Shown here: one piece after another, positions 10,293 through 17,659 of the stretch
Layout of the letters: each line of letters opens with the position of its first letter
Position numbering within the stretch: position 1 is the stretch's first letter
Assembly (NCBI GenBank): GCA_958407555.1
Contig: CATYJC010000028.1
Span: 1-17,727 of the forward strand
Direction of reading: 5' to 3'
Length of the DNA: 17,727 bases
Source: an uncultured Collinsella sp.
GTDB lineage: Bacteria > Actinomycetota > Coriobacteriia > Coriobacteriales > Coriobacteriaceae
The notes under the pieces: model-generated
What the model was told of the DNA's origin: nothing
What the model saw: only the letters and a program-made list of their open reading frames with translations
The model's database searches: none
Position numbers and translations under genes: made by a program

Positions 10293-11609
10293 TTACTCGG
10301 AAGCAGCCTTCTCGGTCTTCCAGCCATCGACGAAGGCGTTCTTGACGCCGTCCCACTTGGTGTTGTCGGCAGCATAAGCAATGAGAGCCTGCTTGAGGTT
10401 CTTCTTCCACTCCTCAGAGGGGATGTAGACGAAGTCCCAAGCGACGGTCTTCTTGCCGTCCTTGGCCATGGCAACGGCCTGCTGCGAGAAGACGTTGGTG
10501 GTCTCCTTGGCGCTCTTGAACGGAGCGGTCAGACCCATCTTGTCGGCGATGATGCTGGTCGGGGTGTCAGCGGTGACGCACCAGTACATGAAGTCCTCGG
10601 TGGCCTTCTGAGCATCCTCGGAAGCCTGGGAGCTCACGCACCAGTAGTTCTCGCCGCCGGAGCACAGGCCCTGGTTCTCCTCGCCGTCGACGCCGATGTA
10701 GATCGGCAGCATGCCGAGCTGGTCGTCGGTCATACCGGCCTTGGTGAGGTCAGCGTATGCCCAAGAGCCGTTCTGATAGAAGACGGCCTTGCCGGTTGCG
10801 AACTCGTTGGTGGCGTCGTCGCCGGTCTTGGAGGCAAGCTGCGAAGGATCGCAGGTGGAGTCGGTGATGTACAGGTCGAAAATCTGCTTGAAGTTGTCGA
10901 GATACTCGCCCTTGATCTCGTCGTCCTCCTGGTTGTGCTCCTTCTCGAACTCGTAGTAGAGCGGGAGGTTGGCGAGGTGAGTGGTGTAGCGCCAGCTGGA
11001 GGAGTCATCCATGCCGGCAGAAGTGAAGGCACCCTCAACACCAAGCTCGTCCTTGCGGGCCTGGATGTCGTCAGCGCAAGCCTTCAGCTTGTCGAAGGAG
11101 TTGATGTCCTCGGCCTTGTAGCCAGCCTTCTCGAGCAGCTGCTTGTTGTAGATGATGCCGTAGCTCTCCTGGACCCAGTCGATACCCAGATCCTTGCCAT
11201 CGGACTGCAGAGCCAGGGAGTCGTCAATGAGCTCACCGCGGAGCTTGGTATCGGACAGGTCGGCGCAGTAATCCTTCCAGTTCTTAAGACCGGTGGGGCC
11301 GTTGACCTGGAACAGGGTCGGAGCGGAGCTCTTGGACATCTCGGACTTGAGCTTCTCCTCGTAGGTGTTGGAGGCGGCGGTCACGATCTTGACCTCGACG
11401 CCCTTCTCCTCCTTGTACGCCTTGGCGATCTCCTTCCACTCCTTGTCGACCTCGGGCTTAAATTGGAGGAAGTAGACCTCGGTAGCGTCACCAGAAGCAG
11501 AGGAGCCGGAGCCGGCGGAGCCACCGCAGCCCACGAGACCCAGACCAAGAACCGCAGCCGCGGAACCAGCAAAGCCCAGGAACTGCCTTCTGCTCATTTC
11601 GTTCTTCAT
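10293..11609 (-). CDS. extracellular sugar-binding lipoprotein of CUT1 importer (MalE/MsmE-like)
   Basis: This family-1 solute-binding protein (438 residues from the ATG) captures the sugar outside the membrane and delivers it to the permeases. The N-terminus combines a twin-arginine motif (SRRQFLG, residues 6-12) with a hydrophobic stretch and the lipobox LVGC, so Cys28 should be lipidated and the export route should be Tat. A Gly/Ser-rich tether follows. The body shows typical features such as YGIIYNKQLLEKAG and the late ENYWCVSSQA strand. The ATG at 11609 is preferred, with AAGGGTGG about seven bases upstream; an in-frame GTG at 11627 would add six residues that match nothing typical. It is the first gene of the operon and has two palindromic operators upstream. 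The ligand is probably an alpha-gluco-oligosaccharide, judged only from the neighbours. Confidence 0.9.
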   Translation of the reverse strand: MKNEMSRRQFLGFAGSAAAVLGLGLVGCGGSAGSGSSASGDATEVYFLQFKPEVDKEWKEIAKAYKEEKGVEVKIVTAASNTYEEKLKSEMSKSSAPTLFQVNGPTGLKNWKDYCADLSDTKLRGELIDDSLALQSDGKDLGIDWVQESYGIIYNKQLLEKAGYKAEDINSFDKLKACADDIQARKDELGVEGAFTSAGMDDSSSWRYTTHLANLPLYYEFEKEHNQEDDEIKGEYLDNFKQIFDLYITDSTCDPSQLASKTGDDATNEFATGKAVFYQNGSWAYADLTKAGMTDDQLGMLPIYIGVDGEENQGLCSGGENYWCVSSQASEDAQKATEDFMYWCVTADTPTSIIADKMGLTAPFKSAKETTNVFSQQAVAMAKDGKKTVAWDFVYIPSEEWKKNLKQALIAYAADNTKWDGVKNAFVDGWKTEKAASE

Positions 11610-11715
11610 TACAATCCACCCTTTCACACCGTGGCGGCACCCTTTGCCGCCGCCTTCGGAGATTGGCTCGGGGACTTTGCCCCTTTTGCTGATTTGTACG
11701 ATACGCTATTTGGCT

Positions 11716-11731
11716 ACTTGTTTGAACAAGT
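11716..11731. promoter_or_regulatory. palindromic operator upstream of the ABC importer operon, proximal
   Basis: ACTTGTTTGAACAAGT has 7-bp perfect arms around a 2-base centre. Its core TTGTTTGAACAA (11718-11729) differs by one base from TTGTTTAAACAA, the form shared by the other sites in this window. It lies about 105 bases upstream of the binding-protein ATG, next to a possible -10 box TAATAC on the minus strand. Confidence 0.55.
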
Positions 11732-11792
11732 ATTACTAGAGCGGTAGAAAAACTTCGGTGAACGGTAATTTCAACTTGATACTTGACAAGTT

Positions 11793-11804
11793 TTGTATAA
11801 ACAA
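11793..11804. promoter_or_regulatory. palindromic operator upstream of the ABC importer operon, distal
   Basis: TTGTATAAACAA fits TTGTnTAnACAA and contains GTATAAAC, the HutC-type GTnTAnAC pattern. It lies 75 bp from the proximal site. A minus-strand promoter candidate (TTGTTT, 17 bp, TATCAA) overlaps it. The remaining A+T-rich sequence between 11640 and 11826 shows no gene. Confidence 0.5.
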
Positions 11805-11826
11805 TTATTTGTTATCAAATGCAGAG

Positions 11827-11873
11827 AAAACGCCCGGTCAAGCCGATGCATCGTCGGTTTGACCGGGCGTTTT
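11827..11873 (-). terminator. terminator of the GntR regulator gene (symmetrical)
   Basis: A 20-bp stem with one wobble (core AACGCCCGGTCAA with its complement TTTGACCGGGCGTT) and a 7-base loop ends in TTTT on either strand. It lies 43 bases after the GntR stop and insulates it from the ABC operon promoter. Confidence 0.88.
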
Positions 11874-11915
11874 CGCTTTGAGGGCATGAGTCTCGTCAGG
11901 CTGCGAGCTAGCCGG

Positions 11916-12635
11916 CTATCGCTTGGAGTTGACGCGGTAATGGAAGATCTCGGGATGCGTGCGGGCATGCGTGACCTCGAACAAGATGCCGTCCGAGGTG
12001 TACGACTGGCTCTCCATGACGGCGACACAGTTGTATTTGCCGAGGTCAAGATAGCTGCAGTCCTCATCGTTGGCAAGCTCGACGCTCACTGTACGGCGAC
12101 TCGCCATCACCTTGACGCCGCGTTTGTGCTCCAGATAGTCGTAAATTGACTTTGCGGCGATCTCGGGCGTCAGGCCCTTGGCGATTGACTCCAAAAAGTA
12201 ACCATGGTCTACTTGGCGCGCATTGCCGTTAAGGCTTCGGACACGCACCACGCGAATCAACTCCTCGCCCACCTTAAAGCCCAGGCGACGAGAGAGTTGC
12301 TCGGTGCAAATCAAATGCTCAAAAGACTTGACCTCGGTCGATGCGACGGCATTGTTGCGCTTTGCAAATTCGCCAAACGACTCGACTTCCTCGAGTGCGC
12401 CCAGCATGTCGGTTTCGCCCTTGAGCCAAATAACGCGCACGCCCTTGCCGTGTATAGGCTGCACAAACATCTGGTCGGCCAGCATGCTCAAGGCGCGTCG
12501 AACGGTATTGCGCGTGCAGCCAAACTCCGCGGTCAGCTCGGCTTCGGTTGGCAGCATCTCCTGAAACGCATAAGTCCCGTTAATGATGCGCGAACGGATC
12601 TCGCGGTAGATTCCTTCGTAAATCGCTTTTGGCAT
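11916..12635 (-). CDS. GntR-family transcriptional regulator, HutC/TreR-like (UTRA domain)
   Basis: This 239-residue regulator has an N-terminal winged helix-turn-helix (LPTEAEL at 28-34, recognition helix TRNTVRRAL at 41-49, wing PIHGKGVRV) and a C-terminal UTRA effector domain (about 90-235). The segment KSIYDYLEHKRGVKV and what follows resemble Bacillus TreR, a repressor released by a sugar phosphate. A phosphorylated alpha-glucoside made by the divergent PTS protein is therefore a reasonable effector, by inference. AGAGGTG about eight bases upstream supports the ATG. The shared promoter region with the PTS gene holds two GTTTAAAC palindromes, consistent with self-regulation and control of the PTS. 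No trehalose hydrolase is present here, so treR is not assigned. Confidence 0.92.
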   Translation of the reverse strand: MPKAIYEGIYREIRSRIINGTYAFQEMLPTEAELTAEFGCTRNTVRRALSMLADQMFVQPIHGKGVRVIWLKGETDMLGALEEVESFGEFAKRNNAVASTEVKSFEHLICTEQLSRRLGFKVGEELIRVVRVRSLNGNARQVDHGYFLESIAKGLTPEIAAKSIYDYLEHKRGVKVMASRRTVSVELANDEDCSYLDLGKYNCVAVMESQSYTSDGILFEVTHARTHPEIFHYRVNSKR

Positions 12636-12687
12636 GACTTCACCTCTAATGAATATGTATGGCTAGGCACGATAGCATTTCTTAAAG

Positions 12688-12699
12688 TTGTTTAAACCG
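12688..12699. promoter_or_regulatory. GTTTAAAC operator near the GntR gene promoter
   Basis: TTGTTTAAACCG contains the palindrome GTTTAAAC (12690-12697), 53-64 bases upstream of the GntR start. It would overlap a weak -35 of a minus-strand promoter whose -10 may be TATCGT (12674-12669). Autoregulation is the natural reading. Confidence 0.5.
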
Positions 12700-12796
12700 A
12701 TTATCGGCAAAGTGACAGGATTTAACCGTTGACGGTTTCTGTCCCGCCCAAACCGGTTTCGCTCAAAACTGCCGGTACGACAATCGTCTGGTCCTC

Positions 12797-12821
12797 TACA
12801 ATGAATCCATTGTTTAAACGT
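12797..12821 (+). promoter_or_regulatory. PTS gene -10 box followed by GTTTAAAC operator
   Basis: TACAAT (12797-12802) is a good -10 hexamer without a clear -35. Eight bases after it begins TTGTTTAAACGT (12810-12821, GTTTAAAC at 12812-12819), placing the palindrome at the expected transcription start, a classic repressor position. The same intergenic region also holds the palindrome AAACCGGTTT (12750-12759), of unknown role. Confidence 0.5.
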
Positions 12822-12862
12822 TTCACCATGCGCAACGCGCCTCGATATTCGGGAGGCAGAAC

Positions 12863-15313
12863 ATGCTGCAAAAAATCCAACGCTTTGGCGGGGCAATGTT
12901 CGCGCCCGCCATGTTGTTTTCCATATCGGGCCTTATGGTCGGCGTCTCCGCCCTCGCAACGTCTGCGGATATCGTCGGCGACCTCGCCGTATACGGAACC
13001 CCTTGGTACGTTTTTTGGACTATCATTCAGCGCGGCTCGTGGACGGTCTTTAAACGACTTCCGCTCCTTTTTGCCGTAGCGCTGCCCATCGGCCTTGCCC
13101 AAAAGCAACCGGCACGTTGTTGCCTCGAGGCGCTCGTGGCCTATTTTGCCTATTGCTTCTTTTTGAGCGAGATCATCAAGCTGAGCGGAGACAACCTTGG
13201 ACTTAAGTACCCGTCGTCTTTGACCTCCGCTAGCGGCATCACCATCATCGACGGCATCAAAACCCTCGACACCGGCATTATTGGCCCGCTGGCGGTGTCG
13301 GCAACCGTCGTCGCCATCCATGACCGCTTCTACGATGCCAAGGTTCCCGATTGGCTCGGCACCTTCTCGGGCTCCTCGCTGGTCTACCTCATCAGCTTTT
13401 TTGCCGTGTTTGCCCTTGCCGCTATCTCGGCCGCCATCGTGCCCTCCGTATACGCTGTGACCGAAACGCTGCGCCACGCACTTGCGGGCGTCGGCCCCTT
13501 TGGCGTGGGCATCTTTGTGCTTTTGGAGCGAGCGCTCGAGCCCATGGGGCTGCACCACCTGCTCTACATGCCGATCTACTACGACAACCTGGTCATTAAC
13601 GACGGCATCTACGCCACGTGGAGCAGCTTGCTCCCCATCCTCTCCCATAGCACGCGCCCCCTTAATGAACTTGCGCCGTGGGCCGGTTTTACCGCGACCG
13701 GCTGGGTCAAGCTCTTTGGCCTTCCCGCCATCGCAGCCGCGTTCTACTCCACCGCAAAACCAGAGCGCCGCGCCGGCCTCAGGGCCATCCTTGTTCCCGC
13801 CATCATCGCCTCGGTGGTTTGCGGCGTTACCGAGCCACTCGAGTTTCTCTTTATGTTCACCCACCCCGGGCTCTTTTTTCTCTACGCCGTCTTATCGTCT
13901 TGCCTTGCCACAACCATGAATCTCTTTGGCATCGTCGGCATCTTCTCGGGCGGCCTCATGGAGATGGCAGCCTTCAACTTTATTCCGCTCATGCGGACGC
14001 ATGCCGGCTCCTACCTTTTGGCGCTCGGTATCGGCCTTGCCTTTAGCCTCATCTTTTTTGTTAGTTTTCGAGCACTCATCTTGATCTATGACCTTAAGAC
14101 GCCGGGCCGCGAGGATCATGTCGCCAATCGCGCGGCAATCGATCATTTAACGGGAAGCGGCTTTGCCAAAGAGCAATCTCCCGATGACGAGGTCAATAGT
14201 CGATCCGATCAAGATCACGTCCTCGCTGAGCGGGTAATTCAGCTTTTAGGTGGCGTTGGCAATATTGTGGGCGCAACCAACTGCGCCACGCGCCTGCGCG
14301 TCGAGGTCGCAGACCCTTCCATCGTTGCAGATAACGCGGCGTTTGTCGCGGCGGGCGCCAAGGGCCTCATCATTACGGGCAAAACCGCCCAGGTGATCAT
14401 CGGCATCTCGGTTCCCCGCGTCAAAGAGCACTTTGATCAGATTATGGGACTCGAACCGGGGTTTGCATTCGCCGCCTCGCCTTCTCATGCCGCCGACGCC
14501 ACCAAAAAGCATGGCAATGTCTGCTTCTTCGACATCGACGGTACGCTCGCCTGGCAAGATCCCAAACTTGCCCAAGAGCTCCCCGAGGGCGAGCGAGATC
14601 TTTCCCCCTATCCCAACGAGACGGTTGCACAGGCAATTCGCACGTTTGTCGCCAACGGCAACAAAGCCTTTATCTGTACGGGGCGCACCCTCAGCTGCAT
14701 CCATCCCAAGCTGCTCGAGCTGCCGTGGGCAGGCGTCGTGTGCCTCGCGGGCGGTTACGCCGAACTCGAGGGGCGTATCGTGCGAAATGCAGCCATAAAC
14801 CCTGGTCTGCTACAGCGCCTCGCCCCCTATCTCGAGCAATCGGGCGAGGTCATTCGCTTTGAGGGCATCGATCGCGTCGTGCGCATGAGTGCAGATGCCC
14901 CCGAGACGTACGGCTACGCACGCACCGTGGGCGACGCCGTCACGCAACTTGAGCACTACAACGCCTATAAAATTCTTATGTCCACACCACTTGCCAACCG
15001 CATCGCTCAAGATAAAGAGCTTGGACCTCTGCTCTGCCTCAACGAGCTCGAGCTCGAGGTCACAGAAATCTCGCCGCGCGAGTGCACCAAACGGGCCGGA
15101 ATCAAGGCTGTGCTTGACGCCCTGGGACCAGACCACGGCACCGTATATGGCATTGGCGACGCGAGCAACGACATCGCCCTCATGGAGGCGGTCGATGTTG
15201 GCATCGCCATGGGCAACGCGCCGGACTTCCTCAAGGAAAAGGCCGACTACGTAACCGACAGCTTCGACCGCGACGGTGTCGTCACCGCGCTCGAACACTT
15301 TGGGCTTATCTAG
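12863..15313 (+). CDS. alpha-glucoside-type PTS EIICB permease fused to a Cof-type HAD phosphatase
   Basis: One uninterrupted 816-residue frame carries three modules. Residues 1 to about 415 are a membrane EIIC of the glucose superfamily, closest by eye to the alpha-glucoside permeases GlvC/AglA/MalB (IQRFGGAMF start, IKTLDTGIIG, ERALEPMGLHH, GVTEPLEFLF). Residues of about 450-530 are an EIIB domain with phospho-acceptor Cys474 in NCATRLRV. Residues of about 548-816 are a HAD hydrolase with all four motifs: DIDGT (Asp557, Asp559), CTGR (Thr606), Lys743, and GDASND (Asp766, Asp770). No EIIA is present, so one must come from elsewhere. The EIICB should import and phosphorylate a sugar; the HAD part could then remove the phosphate. 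Known GlvC-type systems instead use a separate 6-phospho-alpha-glucosidase, absent here. GGGAGG precedes the ATG. The sugar is not proven. Confidence 0.9.
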   Translation: MLQKIQRFGGAMFAPAMLFSISGLMVGVSALATSADIVGDLAVYGTPWYVFWTIIQRGSWTVFKRLPLLFAVALPIGLAQKQPARCCLEALVAYFAYCFFLSEIIKLSGDNLGLKYPSSLTSASGITIIDGIKTLDTGIIGPLAVSATVVAIHDRFYDAKVPDWLGTFSGSSLVYLISFFAVFALAAISAAIVPSVYAVTETLRHALAGVGPFGVGIFVLLERALEPMGLHHLLYMPIYYDNLVINDGIYATWSSLLPILSHSTRPLNELAPWAGFTATGWVKLFGLPAIAAAFYSTAKPERRAGLRAILVPAIIASVVCGVTEPLEFLFMFTHPGLFFLYAVLSSCLATTMNLFGIVGIFSGGLMEMAAFNFIPLMRTHAGSYLLALGIGLAFSLIFFVSFRALILIYDLKTPGREDHVANRAAIDHLTGSGFAKEQSPDDEVNSRSDQDHVLAERVIQLLGGVGNIVGATNCATRLRVEVADPSIVADNAAFVAAGAKGLIITGKTAQVIIGISVPRVKEHFDQIMGLEPGFAFAASPSHAADATKKHGNVCFFDIDGTLAWQDPKLAQELPEGERDLSPYPNETVAQAIRTFVANGNKAFICTGRTLSCIHPKLLELPWAGVVCLAGGYAELEGRIVRNAAINPGLLQRLAPYLEQSGEVIRFEGIDRVVRMSADAPETYGYARTVGDAVTQLEHYNAYKILMSTPLANRIAQDKELGPLLCLNELELEVTEISPRECTKRAGIKAVLDALGPDHGTVYGIGDASNDIALMEAVDVGIAMGNAPDFLKEKADYVTDSFDRDGVVTALEHFGLI

Positions 15314-15429
15314 CCGAGCCCCTTGCCGCGTTTGCGACCGCAAGACTCAATCGTCTTCAACCGCCGCGCTCGACGCCCCAATGTGGCAATATGTAGTCTG
15401 CATAATGCAACGGTGCAACCTAAGAAAGA

Positions 15430-16455
15430 ATGCGAGAACCCGTGTCCAGTCCGTTTACCAGCTTTTTAGCCCAGCACTTTGACCAGATTAACGACTATCT
15501 GGCCACGTTCTTTGACGGACAGGCAACTTCCGCCGATATCGAGCGTTACCTGTATACCCCGCTCTCGGCATTTACGGCCAATGCCGGCAAGCGCCACCGC
15601 CCGCTCATCTGCATGCTCGCCGCCACCGCGGTAGGCGGCAGCTTTGAGAGCGCCCGCAGCGCGGCGGCAGCTATAGAGCACTTTCAATCAGGAGCGCTTA
15701 TCCATGACGACATCGCCGACAACGGCCAACTGCGTCGCGGCAAGCCCTGTATGCACCTTACCGAGGGCACGGGACTTGCCATCAACTGCGGCGATCTAGC
15801 GCTCACCATGGTCACCAAGACGGTTCTCGACGACCCCACGCTCGAGGCAGACGTGAAACTCCGCGTGCTCCACGAGCTCACCGAGATGATCGTTCGCACC
15901 ATCGAGGGCCAGGCGCTCGACTTGGGCTGGGTCCGCGATGGGCGCTTTGACATCTCGGTCGACGATTATCTGGACATGGCGACGCACAAGACCGCGTACT
16001 ACAGTGGAGCCACGCCGCTTGCCGCCGGAGCCATTATCGGCGGCGGCAGCGAGGAGCAGATTGAGGCACTGCGCGCCTTTGGCCTGCACACGGGCCTTGC
16101 CTTCCAGATCCAAGATGATCTGCTCAACTTGATCGGTACCAAGGAGGCCGCCAACAAGGACTTCCGCACCGATATCACAGAGGGCAAGCGCACCCTCGTC
16201 GCCGTGCACGCCCTGTCAGACAAGCGTTATCACGACGAGGTCGAGGCGATCCTTTCCTCGGGCACCGAGGACCCCGCACAACTTGCACGCGCCGTGGAGA
16301 TCTTCCAGGAGACCGGCTCCATCGATTACGCCCACACTTACGCGCTCGACCTGACCGCTAAGGCCAAAGCGGCCATCGAGAACGTTGAGCTTGATCCGCA
16401 CGCACGCGAGCTGTTCCTCTCCATGGCAGATTTCTTTGTGGAGCGCCTTAACTAA
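15430..16455 (+). CDS. polyprenyl diphosphate synthase (trans-isoprenyl chain elongation)
   Basis: This cytoplasmic all-helical prenyltransferase (341 residues) adds isopentenyl diphosphate units to an allylic diphosphate to make a quinone or carrier-lipid precursor. The substrate-binding motif GKRHRP lies near residue 53. The first Asp-rich motif is DDIAD (Asp93, Asp94, Asp97) followed by RRGKP. The second is DDLLN (Asp229, Asp230, Asn233), with Asn in place of the usual last Asp. Residues four and five before the first motif are Ala and Gly, small side chains that usually allow products longer than C15-C20. The ATG at 15430 has only a weak AAGAAAG upstream, and an in-frame GTG at 15442 is an alternative start. 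It starts 116 bp after the PTS gene with a possible -10 CATAAT (15401-15406), and is probably unrelated to sugar uptake. Confidence 0.88.
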   Translation: MREPVSSPFTSFLAQHFDQINDYLATFFDGQATSADIERYLYTPLSAFTANAGKRHRPLICMLAATAVGGSFESARSAAAAIEHFQSGALIHDDIADNGQLRRGKPCMHLTEGTGLAINCGDLALTMVTKTVLDDPTLEADVKLRVLHELTEMIVRTIEGQALDLGWVRDGRFDISVDDYLDMATHKTAYYSGATPLAAGAIIGGGSEEQIEALRAFGLHTGLAFQIQDDLLNLIGTKEAANKDFRTDITEGKRTLVAVHALSDKRYHDEVEAILSSGTEDPAQLARAVEIFQETGSIDYAHTYALDLTAKAKAAIENVELDPHARELFLSMADFFVERLN

Positions 16456-16496
16456 CGGGGGTTATAAAACCTGTCAGCAGCGTATTTAGGCACAAC

Positions 16497-16506
16497 TTGC
16501 TACACT
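16497..16506 (+). promoter_or_regulatory. extended -10 promoter candidate of the CwlM-like gene
   Basis: TTGCTACACT holds TGC directly before TACACT, an extended -10 element. No good -35 is seen. The leader to 16594 contains an imperfect hairpin (GCGTTGTC with GACAGACGC, 16532-16553). Confidence 0.4.
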
Positions 16507-16593
16507 GTTGAGTGCATGTTTATGCATCCCTTTGCGTTGTCTATCCGACAGACGCTCAAATAGTACGAATGGTACGCCGAAAGGGGTTCGTTC

Positions 16594-17499
16594 ATGGAAC
16601 CTATTACAACGGGCATGCAAGGAGCAGCCGTCGAGGACGTGCAGTCTCGTCTCCTGCAGCTCGGCTACACGATTGATGCCGCCGAAGTCACCGACAAGTA
16701 CTTTGGAGCCACCACTGAGCAGGCCGTCAGCACCTTCAGACTCGACAGCGGCCTTGCTGCCGGTCATGCCGTCGATATCCCCTGTTGGAGCGCCCTTGTA
16801 GACGCTTCGTATAAGCTGGGCGACCGCACCCTCTATCTGCGCATGCCCAATTTCCATGGCGCCGATGTGCAGGCCCTGCAGCGCGCTCTCAACGTTTTGG
16901 GCTTTGCCTGTGGCGAAGACGACGGCTACTTTGGTCCGCATACCGAGGCCGCCCTGCAGCAGTTCCAGGAAAATGTCGGCCTGTTTGCCGACGGCATGGC
17001 CTTCCAGGACACCTACGCCTACATCAACCGCCTGCACCATGTGTGGGAGGGCAAGCCCTCGGTCACCGAAGCCGAGTCCCGCATCGGTTTTGCTCGCGCC
17101 GCCAACGTGCTCGAGCGTTTCCAGATTGCCGTTATCGGCGAGGACCCCATCGCACGCAGCGTTGCGTCGCGCATGTGGAATATCGCCACGGCAACGACCG
17201 ACAACAGCGGCATGATGCTCTGCGACTCCGAGGTCCCAACCGACGTTGACCTGGTGCTCGAGATCGCAAGCGACGAGCTGCCCGCCGACGCCGCACCGCG
17301 CGCCACGATTGCCCTCGCCGAGTGCCACAACCTGGCCCAGCGCATCCGCACTGCCAATGTCGCCGCGCAGCAGAAGCCGGCACGCATTCGCATTGAGCTC
17401 ACGGGCATGACGCGCTACAACGGCACCTTCACGGCCAGCGACGCGCAGACACTCGCCGTACGCCTGCTCGATGGCGTTTGCGATGCCCTCGCAGATTAG
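16594..17499 (+). CDS. CwlM-like protein with two peptidoglycan-binding domains and a short degenerate C-terminal domain
   Basis: The 301-residue protein has two PG_binding_1 repeats (about 5-70 and 85-150, the second with YFGPHTEAALQQFQ from Tyr112). They are joined by SYKLGDRTLY (72-81), which closely matches the same junction in mycobacterial CwlM (SYRLGARTLY by recall). CwlM is a cytoplasmic protein that regulates MurA, the first step of peptidoglycan synthesis. This protein also lacks a signal peptide or membrane segment. The C-terminal part (about 165-301) occupies the place of the amidase_3 fold but is much shorter, and I see none of the expected zinc-binding His/Glu motifs, so a regulatory role is more likely than hydrolysis. 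AAAGGGG precedes the ATG by about nine bases. A tRNA-Gln gene follows 38 bases after the stop. Confidence 0.8.
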   Translation: MEPITTGMQGAAVEDVQSRLLQLGYTIDAAEVTDKYFGATTEQAVSTFRLDSGLAAGHAVDIPCWSALVDASYKLGDRTLYLRMPNFHGADVQALQRALNVLGFACGEDDGYFGPHTEAALQQFQENVGLFADGMAFQDTYAYINRLHHVWEGKPSVTEAESRIGFARAANVLERFQIAVIGEDPIARSVASRMWNIATATTDNSGMMLCDSEVPTDVDLVLEIASDELPADAAPRATIALAECHNLAQRIRTANVAAQQKPARIRIELTGMTRYNGTFTASDAQTLAVRLLDGVCDALAD

Positions 17500-17537
17500 G
17501 TAAACTAAACGAGTTGCTTTTGGGCAACACCACACAT

Positions 17538-17609
17538 TGGGACGTAGTTCAACGGTAGAACTCCGGTTTTTGGTGCCGGCTGTTGGGGGTTCGAATCCCT
17601 CCGTCCCAG
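17538..17609 (+). tRNA. tRNA-Gln (anticodon UUG)
   Basis: A full cloverleaf of 72 bases is visible. The acceptor stem is TGGGACG with CGTCCCA, the D stem GTTC with GAAC, the anticodon stem CCGGT with GCCGG, and the T arm GGGGG-TTCGAAT-CCCTC. The loop TTTTGGT places UUG at positions 34-36, reading CAA. The discriminator is G and no CCA is encoded. The small hairpin GTTGC/GCAAC (17513-17528) lies just upstream. Confidence 0.95.
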
Positions 17610-17622
17610 CCCCTAAGAACAT

Positions 17623-17658
17623 AGCGCTCCAGGCCCATATGGACCTGGAGCGCTTTTT
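17623..17658 (+). terminator. Rho-independent terminator after tRNA-Gln
   Basis: An 11-bp stem (AGCGCTCCAGG with CCTGGAGCGCT), extended by a further partly paired CCA/TGG segment, is followed by five T. Confidence 0.88.
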
Positions 17659-17659
17659 C

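Noticed and set aside
11916..12635. Naming the regulator treR
   Set aside because: The UTRA domain resembles TreR, but there is no trehalose-6-phosphate hydrolase nearby and the neighbours point to maltose-type sugars.
12863..15313. PTS-HAD fusion as a frameshift or assembly joining of two genes
   Set aside because: The frame is continuous, the linkers are plausible and no overlapping stop/start junction is visible between EIIB and HAD.
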